Below, piece by piece: positions 1 to 10,200 of a stretch of 56,286 bases of DNA. Position 1 is the first letter of the stretch. Each line of letters starts with the position of its first letter. Under the pieces are notes generated by a model. It was not told the origin of the DNA and did not search any database. It was given only the letters and a program-made list of their open reading frames with translations. This DNA is from Gammaproteobacteria bacterium (GTDB taxonomy: Bacteria; Pseudomonadota; Gammaproteobacteria; Pseudomonadales; Pseudomonadaceae), in assembly GCA_018816095.1 (NCBI GenBank), contig JAHIWP010000084.1, positions 1-56,286 of the forward strand, in the 5' to 3' direction. The translations under genes were made by a program, and so were the position numbers.

Positions 1-111
1 AATATGCGCCCCCGTAAACGCTTTGATTTCAAGTGCCCGATCGAAGTCATGGGCGAGGTGATGCAGGAAGCCTTGGTTATGCGGCATGATGCTCCAGCTT
101 TAATTCAATAA
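1..111 (+). CDS. IS30-family transposase, C-terminal end (partial)
   Basis: Only the last 36 codons are in the window, read in frame 1 and ending in TAA at 109-111. The peptide contains NMRPRKRFDFKCPIEVMGE, which resembles the usual C-terminus of IS30-family DDE transposases (a N-RPRKR-F pattern followed by a short tail). The stop lies three bases before the terminal inverted repeat, as expected for this family. The catalytic DDE residues are outside the window, so activity cannot be judged. The window therefore begins inside a mobile element, and the next gene (hprS-like) is unrelated to it. Confidence 0.8.
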   Translation, partial: NMRPRKRFDFKCPIEVMGEVMQEALVMRHDAPALIQ

Positions 112-141
112 CCGTGTTGCACTCAGCTCCTGCAACCGCCC
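1..141 (+). mobile_element. IS30-family element, right end with terminal inverted repeat
   Basis: Bases 114-141 form the right inverted repeat. Its reverse complement matches bases 56037-56064 at the other edge of the window at 23 of 28 positions, and both begin GGGCGG and end CTGAGTGCAACAC. Position 141 is thus the likely outer boundary. The rest of the element lies upstream of the window. A target duplication cannot be checked with only one end present. Confidence 0.75.
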
Positions 142-209
142 GGATTAAAGCAGGTGTGAATTTGCTAGAGGCCAGGAATAGCAAGGCTTTGCGGGATAAA
201 GCAGACAGA

Positions 210-240
210 AACAGAGGGTTTGATTCCCATCGCCCGCTCC
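210..240 (+). other. tRNA-Gly-like 3' end (possible attachment-site remnant)
   Basis: The segment reads as a T-arm followed by an acceptor strand: GAGGGTTTGATTCCC, then a strand ending CGCCCGCTCCA. It resembles the 3' half of a glycine tRNA of the CCC type. No matching 5' acceptor (GCGGGCG), D-arm or anticodon arm precedes it, so it is not an intact tRNA. A Rho-independent terminator follows directly. Such a 3' fragment is what a tRNA-targeting integrative element leaves at one border. This is inference from a short match. Confidence 0.35.
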
Positions 241-255
241 AAATCGCAGAACCTA

Positions 256-288
256 AAGCCCCGACCCAAATGGTTTCGGGGCTTTTTA
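256..288 (+). terminator. Rho-independent terminator
   Basis: AGCCCCGA (257-264) pairs with TCGGGGCT (276-283) and is followed by TTTTT. It lies downstream of the tRNA-like fragment and faces the convergent sensor kinase gene. Confidence 0.75.
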
Positions 289-297
289 CTTTCTGGT

Positions 298-1668
298 TCA
301 AGCCTTGGCTGAAGGAAACTGCAAGCGAAAGCGTGTGCCCGCCTCATTACTGACAACGCTGACCTGCCCGCCATGGGCCTGCATGATCGAGCGCACAATG
401 GCCAGGCCCAGGCCGCCGGAGTCGTCCGGTTGGTTGCGTGACGGGTCGCAGCGGTAGAAACGCTCGAACAGGCGCGGCAGGTGTTCGGCGGCAATCGCGG
501 GGCCGCTGTTATGCACGCTGATTTCACAGGCGCCATCGCGCAGCTGGCTGCTGATGGTGACCGCGCTGTCAGGCAGGCCGTAGCGCAGCGCATTAGCCAA
601 CAGGTTAGCCAGGGCGCGGCGCAGCAATTGCGGGTCGGCTATGAGTGTGCCGCTGGCCTGGTTGATCAGCTCCATGGCGCACTCCTGCGCGGTGCCTTCG
701 AAGTACTCGCAGAGCTGTTCGACCAACTCGTGCAGGTCGACCGTTTGCAGGTTGATCGAGGCATTGGCCTGCTCGGTACGCGCGAGAAACAGCATGCTGT
801 CGATCATTCGCGCTAGCCGCTCGTATTCCTCAAGGTTGGAGACCAGCAGGTTTTGGTACTCGTCCAGCGGGCGGTTGCGTGCCAGGGTTTGCTGCGCGTG
901 GCCCATCAGGTTGCTCAGCGGGGTGCGCATCTCGTGGGCCAGGTCTTCGGAAAAGCGCGAGAGCTGGGCAAAGCCGTCTTCCAGGCGCGCGAGCATCTGG
1001 TTAAGCGCCTGGCTGAGCGCCTGCAACTCGCTGACGTCTTTAAACTCATCGAGGCGCAGGTGCAGGTGCTGCACGTCAATCGCGGCGGCGCGGGTTGCCA
1101 GCTGACGCACCGGGCGCAGGCCACGCTGGCTAACCAACCAACCGAGTGCAAAAGCCAGTAACGCGCCAACTGACAAGGCCAGCCAGAGCTTCAGGCGATA
1201 CGCCGCGAGCATCTGCTCACGCTCGCTGAGCAACTTGCCGGCAATCAAGGTCAGGCGCCGATCGCCCCGGCTGACATCCAGCCAAGCCAGGCGTAACGGT
1301 TCGCTGCCTTGGCTATCGCCGAGGGTGGCCTGCGCGGCGGCAGGCAATACGGGCAATGGCAGCAAAGCCGGGTTGATCTCGATCAGACGCTGCCCGGCGT
1401 CATCGACGATCCACAGCAGGCTGTCGCGGTTGCCCAGCATGTTTTCGTAAAGCTGCGGCCTGCTGCGCAGGGTGTCGATGCTCTCGCTGTCGTCGAGCAA
1501 GGCTTGCATGCGTTCCAGCCGACCGAGCAGCGCCTGGTCGTCACGCCAGGCGATTTCACGCTGCAGCGATTGGTACAAATAAAAGCCAATCGAGCCCAGT
1601 AGCAGCGCGCTGACCAAGGCGAACATCACGGCTAGGCGCACACTCAACGCACGCGGCCACAGCCTCAC
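298..1668 (-). CDS. HprS/CusS-type sensor histidine kinase
   Basis: 456-residue inner-membrane sensor kinase of the heavy-metal/oxidant group (CusS, HprS, IrlS). A first membrane helix at about 13-33 and a second at about 160-180 enclose a periplasmic domain of roughly 125 residues. A HAMP segment follows, then the H-box [11 protein letters not shown] with the phospho-acceptor His near 245, an N-box ([15 protein letters not shown]), and a C-terminal ATP-lid motif ([13 protein letters not shown]). The GTG start overlaps the regulator's TGA stop in a GTGA, so the two are translationally coupled. The CATTAC box and hiuH next door favour an HprS-like (peroxide/HOCl or copper) sensor. The signal cannot be read from sequence. 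Confidence 0.85.
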   Translation of the reverse strand: MRLWPRALSVRLAVMFALVSALLLGSIGFYLYQSLQREIAWRDDQALLGRLERMQALLDDSESIDTLRSRPQLYENMLGNRDSLLWIVDDAGQRLIEINPALLPLPVLPAAAQATLGDSQGSEPLRLAWLDVSRGDRRLTLIAGKLLSEREQMLAAYRLKLWLALSVGALLAFALGWLVSQRGLRPVRQLATRAAAIDVQHLHLRLDEFKDVSELQALSQALNQMLARLEDGFAQLSRFSEDLAHEMRTPLSNLMGHAQQTLARNRPLDEYQNLLVSNLEEYERLARMIDSMLFLARTEQANASINLQTVDLHELVEQLCEYFEGTAQECAMELINQASGTLIADPQLLRRALANLLANALRYGLPDSAVTISSQLRDGACEISVHNSGPAIAAEHLPRLFERFYRCDPSRNQPDDSGGLGLAIVRSIMQAHGGQVSVVSNEAGTRFRLQFPSAKA

Positions 1669-2336
1669 GACTGCGCCTCAAGCATGTAACCCATGCCGCG
1701 CACGGTATGGATCAGCTTGAGCGGGTACGGGTCATCAACCTTGGCGCGCAGGCGGCGAATGGCGACGTCGACCACGTTGGTATCGCTGTCGAAATTCATC
1801 TGCCACACGTGCGAGGCAATCAGGGTGCGCGACAACACCTCGCCCTCACGGCTGAGCAGCAGGTGCAGCAGGGCAAATTCCTTATTGGTCAGGGTAAGGC
1901 GTTCACCATTACGGGTGACCTTGCGCCGCAACAGGTCCAGATGCAGGTCGGCGACCTGAAACTGCTCAACCTCACGCGGCGGACCACGGCGCAGCAAGGT
2001 GCGTACGCGGGCCAGTAGCTCGGCGTAAGAAAAGGGTTTGACCAAATAATCATCGGCGCCCAGTTCCAGCCCTTTGACCCGGTCTTCAACCGCATCGCGC
2101 GCGGTCAGAAACAGCACGGGCGTTTGCAGCTTGCGGCGAATGATCTGCAGCAGCTGCCAGCCGTCGAGGCCGGGCAACATGACGTCAAGAATGATCAGGT
2201 CGAACTCGTGCTCTTGCACCAGATGCTGGCCATCCAGGCCATTCAAGGCCACTTCCACGCGATACCCCGACTCAGTCAAGCCTTTGCACAGGTAGTCCGC
2301 GGTTTTTACTTCGTCTTCAACAACCAGAATGCGCAT
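1665..2336 (-). CDS. HprR/CusR-type response regulator
   Basis: 223-residue OmpR/PhoB-family regulator. The receiver begins [16 protein letters not shown], with the phosphorylated Asp in [14 protein letters not shown] and the conserved Lys in YLVKPFSY. A winged-helix output domain ends in the usual [11 protein letters not shown]. The start at 2336 is chosen over an upstream ATG at 2378 because it begins the receiver fold and is preceded by GGAGGAAAAG. It is the first gene of the leftward pair and diverges from the HbpS-like gene. Its own promoter region holds the 2387-2404 box, so both directions are probably controlled by it. CopR is the main alternative family name. Confidence 0.87.
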   Translation of the reverse strand: MRILVVEDEVKTADYLCKGLTESGYRVEVALNGLDGQHLVQEHEFDLIILDVMLPGLDGWQLLQIIRRKLQTPVLFLTARDAVEDRVKGLELGADDYLVKPFSYAELLARVRTLLRRGPPREVEQFQVADLHLDLLRRKVTRNGERLTLTNKEFALLHLLLSREGEVLSRTLIASHVWQMNFDSDTNVVDVAIRRLRAKVDDPYPLKLIHTVRGMGYMLEAQS

Positions 2337-2386
2337 CTTTTCCTCCAGCACAGGCGCATAGCGTAGGCCGATCTGCACCGCGCTCC

Positions 2387-2404
2387 CATTACAAATTGGT
2401 AATC
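2387..2404. promoter_or_regulatory. CATTAC-N6-GTAATC operator (HprR/CusR box)
   Basis: The sequence CATTAC-AAATTG-GTAATC closely matches the box shared by HprR and CusR in E. coli (CATTAC-N6-GTAATG). It lies 51 bp upstream of the regulator start and 80 bp upstream of the divergent HbpS-like start. It is a good candidate for control in both directions. Confidence 0.7.
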
Positions 2405-2483
2405 CAAGCGCAATCGGTTTGACGGTGGCACAGGGGCAATATGGCTACCAATCGCTCAGCCGAGCCCAACCCTGGAGAACGAC

Positions 2484-2984
2484 ATGCTACTTCGCAGCGC
2501 CACCTTGTCACTACTCGCACTGGCCATGGGCTCTTCCGCCGCATGGGCTGCTAACGAAAACATCGCTCAGCGTCAGGACGTCACCCTGGCCCTGGCCAAC
2601 GACCTGCTCAACGCCACGCTGGCAGCTTGCCATGCTGACGGCCGCACCGGTGTTGCAGCGGTAGTCGACCGCGGCGGCAACCTGGTTGCTGTGCAGCGTG
2701 ATGACAACGTGGGCCCGCACAACACTGTGGCGGCGCAGCGTAAGGCCTTTACCGCACTGTCGACCAAAACCGCAACACGCCTGCTGTCTGAACGTGCCCG
2801 TAACAACCCGGAAGCCGAGAACCTCAACACCCTCGATGAGCTGCTGCTGCTCGGCGGCGGCGTGCCATTGAAGGTCGGTGATCAGGTCATCGGTGCCATC
2901 GGTGTCGCTGGTGCCGGCGGCGCTGAAATTGATGAAGGTTGCGCCCTGAAAGCCATTGCTCAAGTTTTGCCTACCACTCACTAA
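2484..2984 (+). CDS. Secreted GlcG/HbpS-family haem-binding-like protein
   Basis: 166 residues with a clear Sec signal peptide (LLRSATLSLLALAMGSSAAWA, cleavage near 22). The mature part is a GlcG/HbpS fold: a helix followed by VAAVVDRGGNLVAVQRDD, a KAFTALSTKTAT segment, and a Gly-rich core (LLLLGGGVPLKVGDQVIGAIGVAG). HbpS of Streptomyces binds haem and modulates a sensor kinase; other members have no known role. The start follows GGAG seven bases upstream. The next gene, hiuH, begins 14 bp after the stop, so the two form an operon divergent from the two-component system. A role as accessory sensor or haem chaperone is inference. Confidence 0.8.
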   Translation: MLLRSATLSLLALAMGSSAAWAANENIAQRQDVTLALANDLLNATLAACHADGRTGVAAVVDRGGNLVAVQRDDNVGPHNTVAAQRKAFTALSTKTATRLLSERARNNPEAENLNTLDELLLLGGGVPLKVGDQVIGAIGVAGAGGAEIDEGCALKAIAQVLPTTH

Positions 2985-2998
2985 TTAGGAGCCACACC

Positions 2999-3409
2999 AT
3001 GAATATGCTGAAAACCCTGTTCGCCGGCGCTGTACTGACCAGCCTCTCCTCCCTGGCCCTGGCCGCTGGCAACCCGCTGAGCGTGCACGTGCTGAACTTG
3101 CAAGACGGCCTGCCTTCCCCAGAAGTCAGCGTGACCCTGGAAAAGCAGGACGGCAAAAACTGGAACATGCTCAACAGCGGTGAAACCAACGAACAAGGCC
3201 GTATCACTGCTCTGTACCCAGCAGACAAAGCGTTGGAAAAAGGCACCTACCGCGTCACCTTCAAGACCGGCGAGTGGTTCAAAAAGCACGCCACGGCGAG
3301 CTTCTTCCCAGAAGTACCGGTGATCTTCGAAGTAGACGGCACCGTACCGCACTACCACATCCCGCTGCTGCTCAGCCCTTACGGCTTCTCCACCTACCGC
3401 GGCAACTAA
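2999..3409 (+). CDS. hiuH: Periplasmic 5-hydroxyisourate hydrolase (transthyretin-like)
   Basis: 136 residues. A signal peptide (MNMLKTLFAGAVLTSLSSLALA) exports it, as with E. coli YedX/HiuH. The mature protein shows the family signatures: N-terminal HVLNLQDG, an Arg in NEQGRI, and C-terminal HYHIPLLLSPYGFSTYRG. The enzyme hydrolyses 5-hydroxyisourate in urate breakdown. The last residue of the YRGS tetrad is Asn here (YRGN). The start is set at 2999 because AGGAG lies seven bases upstream and the signal peptide begins there. No other urate genes are nearby. The E. coli hiuH gene also sits beside the HprSR two-component system. Confidence 0.88.
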   Translation: MNMLKTLFAGAVLTSLSSLALAAGNPLSVHVLNLQDGLPSPEVSVTLEKQDGKNWNMLNSGETNEQGRITALYPADKALEKGTYRVTFKTGEWFKKHATASFFPEVPVIFEVDGTVPHYHIPLLLSPYGFSTYRGN

Positions 3410-3422
3410 GCCGTTAGAGGTC

Positions 3423-3454
3423 GGCTAATGCGCACACCCGCTCGCGCATTAGCC
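3423..3454. other. Hairpin downstream of hiuH
   Basis: GGCTAATGCG (3423-3432) and CGCATTAGCC (3445-3454) form a perfect 10-bp stem with a 12-base loop. No T-tract follows, so it is a stem-loop ahead of the true terminator, not a terminator by itself. Confidence 0.6.
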
Positions 3455-3465
3455 AAGAGCCCATA

Positions 3466-3494
3466 AAAAATGCCCGCATTACGCGGGCATTTTT
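3466..3494. terminator. Bidirectional terminator, hiuH / gdhA
   Basis: AAAAATGCCCGC pairs with GCGGGCATTTTT around a four- to five-base loop. It has A and T tracts on both sides, so it can end both the rightward hiuH and leftward gdhA transcripts. Confidence 0.85.
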
Positions 3495-3527
3495 GTGTGC
3501 GGCAGAACCTGCCTAAGTTGACGCGGG

Positions 3528-5205
<1,678 letters not shown>

Positions 5206-5280
5206 TGGCGTTCCCAACTGGATTCGAACCAGTATCTAGCCCTTAGGAGGGGCTTATTCTATCCATTGAACTATGGGAAC
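5206..5280 (-). tRNA. tRNA-Arg (anticodon CCT)
   Basis: The reverse strand folds as a 75-nt tRNA. Acceptor GTTCCCA pairs with TGGGAAC, the anticodon loop is CTCCTAA between AGCCC and GGGCT, the T-arm is ACTGGTTCGAATCCAGT, and the CCA end is encoded. It reads the rare AGG codon. tRNA-Arg(CCT) genes are frequent island targets, but nothing foreign flanks this one. Confidence 0.95.
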
Positions 5281-5414
5281 CAAGGCTGGATAGGCGGGCT
5301 ACCAGCGGGCGGCATCTTAGCGAGCCTGAGCGCGTTTGTCATGCCGCTGCCATTTTCGCCGCGCCATACTTCCCACTGACGGCCAACCGGCCGTCATCAG
5401 GAGAGGAGATCGAC

Positions 5415-5894
5415 ATGCGCCCTGCTGCTTCGCAGTATTTGCCCGACTCGCCCTTTGCCGACTATCACCTGCGCGCCGCCAGCGTCACCGATGCCACCGC
5501 CCTCGCCGCCTTGCTACAACAATTGGCGCCCGATGAACCGCGTGCCGATGCCAAGCTGCTGGCCTTGCGCTTGAGTGAGCTGCCAATAAGCCGGGTGGTG
5601 CTGGTGGCCGAGCGCGACGGCAAGTTGCTGGGCACCTGCACGCTCAACCTGATTGAACACCTGGCGCACAACTTCGCCCGCTCGGCGATTATCGAAGACG
5701 TGGTAGTGGACGCAGACGCACGTGGCCTGGGGATTGGCCAGGCGCTGATGGGCAAAGCCATCGAACGCGCCCGCGCCTGGGGCTGTTACAAGCTCGCGCT
5801 ATCCAGCAGCCAGAGCCGCGAGGCGGCCCATGCTTTTTATGCGGGCCTCGGATTCAAACCGCATGGCATTAGCCTGGCACTGATGCTGGACTGA
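5415..5894 (+). CDS. GNAT-family N-acetyltransferase
   Basis: 159 residues with one GNAT domain. The fold is visible as a first strand and helix (YHLRAASVTDATALAALLQQL), a mid-domain strand (RVVLVAERDGKLLGTCTL), and the acetyl-CoA loop IIEDVVVDADARGLGIGQALM with the Q/R-x-x-G-x-G/A pattern as RGLGIG. It ends AAHAFYAGLGFKPHG, typical of the family. A strong AGGAGAGGAG precedes the ATG. The substrate cannot be told. It is a single gene between tRNA-Arg and a REP element. Confidence 0.85.
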   Translation: MRPAASQYLPDSPFADYHLRAASVTDATALAALLQQLAPDEPRADAKLLALRLSELPISRVVLVAERDGKLLGTCTLNLIEHLAHNFARSAIIEDVVVDADARGLGIGQALMGKAIERARAWGCYKLALSSSQSREAAHAFYAGLGFKPHGISLALMLD

Positions 5895-5940
5895 GAGGCC
5901 ATTTCTAAAGCTATATCTGCTGTCGACAGGCCACTGCTTT

Positions 5941-6020
5941 TGTAGGAGCGGGCTTGCCCGCGAACCGAGGTCAGCGGAAAAGCATCGCGGCCAATAACTA
6001 GGCGTTCCCGCCCCTCCTAC
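5941..6020. repeat. REP-like intergenic repeat
   Basis: TGTAGGAGCGGGCTTGCCCG at 5941-5960 is the head of the common Pseudomonas REP. A partial inverted copy (CCCCTCCTAC, 6011-6020) follows. The convergent ends of the GNAT and dehydrogenase genes flank it. Confidence 0.75.
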
Positions 6021-6066
6021 GGGTTTTGCGCAACGTGCTTGTAGTGCGGGCAACCCTTAGGCGTTT

Positions 6067-7119
6067 TTAACGGCCAAAACGTTCTTCGGCCAACTGATCG
6101 GCAATCTCTACCGTGGTTTTGCTCGCCGCATCGGCGCGCTGGAAGATCTGTTCCAGCGTCGCGCCAATGCCTTCAATGTGCGCATTGAGTTGCGCGGCGC
6201 TGCCGCCACTGCGGCCGTAATACACGTCGATAATGCCGCCGGCATTGATCGCGTAATCCGGCGCGTACAGGCACTCGTTACGGCGCAGGGTTTCTGCCAG
6301 GCTGGGGTCGGCCAGCTGATTGTTGGCGGCCCCGGCGATAATCGGTGCGCGCAGGGCTTCCAGGGTGTGTTGGTTGATGATGGCGCCCATGGCGCACGGC
6401 GCGAGCACATCAACATCCAGGGCGAAAATCGCCTGCTGGGTAACAGCGGTGGCGCCCAACTGTTCGACCGCGCGACGCACATTGGCTTCGACGATATCGG
6501 TGACCCACAGCTCGGCCCCGGCGGCTTTCAACTGGCGCGCCAGGTCGAAGCCCACCTGCCCTACCCCTTGGATCGCCACCTTCAGGCCACGTAGGTCATC
6601 ACGGCCCAAACGGTGTTTGACCGCCGCCTGCATACCAATAAACACGCCATAGGCGGTGGACGGTGACGGGTCGCCATTGCGTTTACCGCCAGCTAAAGCC
6701 TCGCGCAGTTCAGCGCCGGATACATGGCGGGTGCGCTCGGCCATGATCTGCATTTCCGCCACGCCGGTGCCGGAGTCGGCGGCGGTGATATAGCGCCCGC
6801 CGAGGCTCTCGACAAAATCGCCCATGGCCTGAAACAGCGCCGTGCTCTTGCCGGTATGCGGGTCGCCGATAATTACGGCTTTACCGCCACCCAGCGGCAA
6901 GTTAGCCAGGGCCGATTTGTAAGTCATGCCGCGCGACAGGCGCAGCACATCGCGCAGCGCTTCATCGTCATTGGCGTAGGGCCACATGCGGCAACCGCCG
7001 AGGGCCGGGCCGAGGTTGCTGTTGTGAATGGCGATAATCGCCTTGAGGCCGCTGGCCTTGTCGTGGCCATAGACCACCTGTTCGTGGTGGTCGAAATCGA
7101 TATGGGAAAACACGGACAT
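6067..7119 (-). CDS. Leucine-type (Glu/Leu/Phe/Val) amino acid dehydrogenase
   Basis: 350 residues. An NAD-dependent oxidative deaminase of branched-chain or aromatic amino acids. The N-terminal domain has [12 protein letters not shown] and two key lysines, in [17 protein letters not shown] (about 68 and 80). The nucleotide domain has [13 protein letters not shown] (about 183-195) and an Asn-rich exit loop ([10 protein letters not shown]). The length and GGCRMW motif fit leucine dehydrogenase best, but phenylalanine and valine enzymes look alike. It lies 81 bp downstream of the indolepyruvate oxidoreductase gene on the same strand, so the 2-oxo acid it makes is the natural substrate of its neighbour. 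Confidence 0.85.
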   Translation of the reverse strand: MSVFSHIDFDHHEQVVYGHDKASGLKAIIAIHNSNLGPALGGCRMWPYANDDEALRDVLRLSRGMTYKSALANLPLGGGKAVIIGDPHTGKSTALFQAMGDFVESLGGRYITAADSGTGVAEMQIMAERTRHVSGAELREALAGGKRNGDPSPSTAYGVFIGMQAAVKHRLGRDDLRGLKVAIQGVGQVGFDLARQLKAAGAELWVTDIVEANVRRAVEQLGATAVTQQAIFALDVDVLAPCAMGAIINQHTLEALRAPIIAGAANNQLADPSLAETLRRNECLYAPDYAINAGGIIDVYYGRSGGSAAQLNAHIEGIGATLEQIFQRADAASKTTVEIADQLAEERFGR

Positions 7120-7200
7120 AAGTGCCTCGTTTTTTTTGTTGTAAATGGTCGCCCTCTCCCGCTTAAGGAAGAGGGTCAGTGTGAGGAACGTCTGTTGGCG

Positions 7201-10200
7201 TTAAGCCGCTGGCTCGAACAACTGCACCGCCGCAATCTCGCTGACGACCATGCGCGCTTTGAGCTGGCTGCACTGCTCACGCACTTTGGCCAGGCTGCGT
7301 TCCTTGACGTGGCCATAGCCGCGAATCTGCTCCGGCAGTTCGGCCAGGGCCAGCGCGGTGCGGTAGTTGTCGGCGTTGAGTTCCTTGAGCAGGTAGTCCA
7401 GGTTCTGCTCGTAGTCGTCGATCAGCTGCAGCTCCAGCTTGCGCTCCGCGCTGTAGCCGAATACATCCAGCGCTGTACCACGCAAAAACTTGAATTTGGC
7501 CAGTACGCCGAACGCCTTGAGCATCCAGGGGCCGAACTGACGCTTGCGCGGTTCGCCAGTGCTGGCATCCGGCTTACTTAGCCAGGACGGTGCCAAGTGG
7601 AATTCCAGGCGGTAATCGCCGCTGAACTGCGCTTCCAGCTGACGGATAAAACTGCCGTCGCTGTACAACCGCGCCACTTCGTACTCGTCCTTGTAGGCCA
7701 GCAGTTTGAAGTAGTAACGCGCCACGGCCTTGCTCAGGGCTTGATCAGCGCTCTTATCAGCTTGCTGCACCCGCGCCACCTGCTCGCGGTAGCGCTCGGC
7801 GTAGGCCGCATTCTGGTAGGCAGTCAGGCGCGCCATGCGGTCGTTGACGATTTCTTCCAGGGTTTGGCAATGCGGCGCTTCGTTCACGTCTGGCTTGGCT
7901 AAGCGCTCGACGGCAACCGCATCATGAGCCGCACGACGACCCCAGAGGAACGCCTGCTGATTGAGCTGCACGGCCACGCCGTTAAGCTCTATTGCCTGAT
8001 TGATGGCTTCGGCGGACACCGGCACCAAGCCCTTCTGGTAAGCGAAACCGAGCATAAACAGGTTGGTGGCGATGCTGTCGCCGAGCAGGCGTGTGGCCAG
8101 GCGGCTGGCATCAACAAAGTGGGTTTTGCTCGCTCCAACAGCCTCGATCAGCGCCTCACGCATGGCCGCGCCGGGCACCTGAGCATCCGGGTTGCGGGTG
8201 AACTCAGCAGTGGCGGCTTCATGGCTGTTGACCACCGCATGGGCGATCTTGTCATTCAGCTTGGCCAGCGATTCTTCACTGGCGGCCACCACCAGATCAC
8301 AGCCGAGCAGCAGGTCCGCTTCACCGGCAGCGATACGCACGGCGAAAATATCGTCCTGCTTGGCGGCGACGCGGATATGGGTGATCACCGGGCCGAATTT
8401 TTGCGCCAGCCCGGCCTGATCTAGCACCGTGCATCCCTTACCTTCGCTGTGCGCTGCCATACCGAGCAAGGCGCCAACGGTGGTCACGCCGCTGCCGCCC
8501 ACGCCAGGTAGAAGGATATTCCACGGCCGCTGCAAGCCCGGCTGCTGCGGTTCAGGTAGCGCGACAAACAACGCGCCATGCCCGACGGCACTGGGTTTGC
8601 GCAACGCCCCGCCATGCACGGTGACAAAGCTTGGGCAGAAGCCATCAACGCAGCTGAAATCCTTGTTGCAGGTGTTCTGGTCAATCTCGCGCTTGCGCCC
8701 CAATTCGGTTTCCAGCGGCAGCACGGACAGGCAGTTAGACTTCACGCCGCAATCGCCGCAGCCCTCGCACACCGCCGTATTGATAAAGGCACGCTTTTGC
8801 GGGTCGACCAGCTTGCCGCGCTTACGCCGGCGGCGCTTTTCGGTGGCGCAGGTTTGGTCATAGATGATCACCGAGCAGCCTTTGAACTCACGCAGCTCGC
8901 GCTGTACGGCATCCAGCTCGCGGCGATGGTGGAAGGTGACGATGGGCGCGAAGGTGGCGCGGGTCGGGTACTTCTCCGGCTCGTCAGTCACCAGGGCGAT
9001 GCGTTTCACCCCTTCGGCATACACCTGCTGGCTGAGTTGATCGACGCGCAGTTCGCCGTCAATGGGCTGGCCACCGGTCATGGCCACGGCGTCGTTGTAG
9101 AGAATCTTGTAGGTGATATTCACCCCAGCAGCCACGGCCGCACGCAAGGCCAGTTGGCCGGAGTGGAAGTAGGTGCCGTCACCGAGGTTCTGGAAGATAT
9201 GCGGGGTGTCGGTAAACGGTGCTTGGCCGATCCAGGTCGCGCCCTCGCCGCCCATCTGGGTAAAGGTGTCGGTGCTGCGGTCCATCCACTGGGTCATGTA
9301 ATGGCAACCGATGCCGCCTTGGGCGCGGCTGCCTTCTGGGACTTTGGTCGAGGTGTTGTGCGGGCAGCCGGAGCAGAAGTGTGGCGTACGCGCCGTGTGA
9401 TGTTTGGGCGCCGCCAGGGAGGCTTCCTTGGCGGCGAGAAAGGCCAGGCGTTCTTCAATTTGTGCGCTGCTGTAGATCGGTGCGAGGCGCTTGGCAATGG
9501 CGCGGGCGATCATCGCCGGGGTCAACTCGGAGAGGTTCGGCAGAAGCGATTGGCCGGCTTCGTCGAACTCGCCGACCACCACTGGGCGCTTACCCACCGG
9601 CCAGTTGTAGAGCTGACCGGTGAGTTGGTCTTCAATAATGCTGCGTTTTTCCTCGACCACCAGAATCTCGTCCAGGCCCTCGGCAAACTCATGCACCGAA
9701 ACCGGCTCCAGCGGCCAGCTCATGCCCACCTTGAGCACGCGCAGGCCCACCTGAGCGCACAGCGCTTCGTCCAGACCGAGGTCATCCAAGGCCTGACGCA
9801 CATCCAGGTAAGACTTGCCGGCGGTGATGATGCCCAGGCGCGGGTTGGGTGAGTCGAGCATCACCTTGTTCAGCTTGTTGACACGGGCAAAGGCCCGCGC
9901 GGCATAAATTTTATAGGTGTTGAGGCGCGCCTCCTGCGCCAGGGGCGGATCTGGCCAGCGAATATGCACGCCGCCTTCCGGCAGTTGGAAGTCGTCAGGG
10001 ATCGTCAGCTGCATACGCAGCGGGTCGACCTCCACCACGGCGGAGGAATCAACGTTTTCGGCGATGGTTTTCAACGCTACCCAGCAGCCGCTGTAACGCG
10101 ACAGTTCCCAGCCGATGATGCCGTAGTCGAGGATTTCCTGGACGTTGGCCGGGTTGAGCACCGGGATCGACGCCGCGATAAACGCATGCTCGCTCTGATT

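Noticed and set aside
8578-9852. 424-codon open frame on the plus strand
   Set aside because: Antisense to the indolepyruvate oxidoreductase gene; composition-driven.
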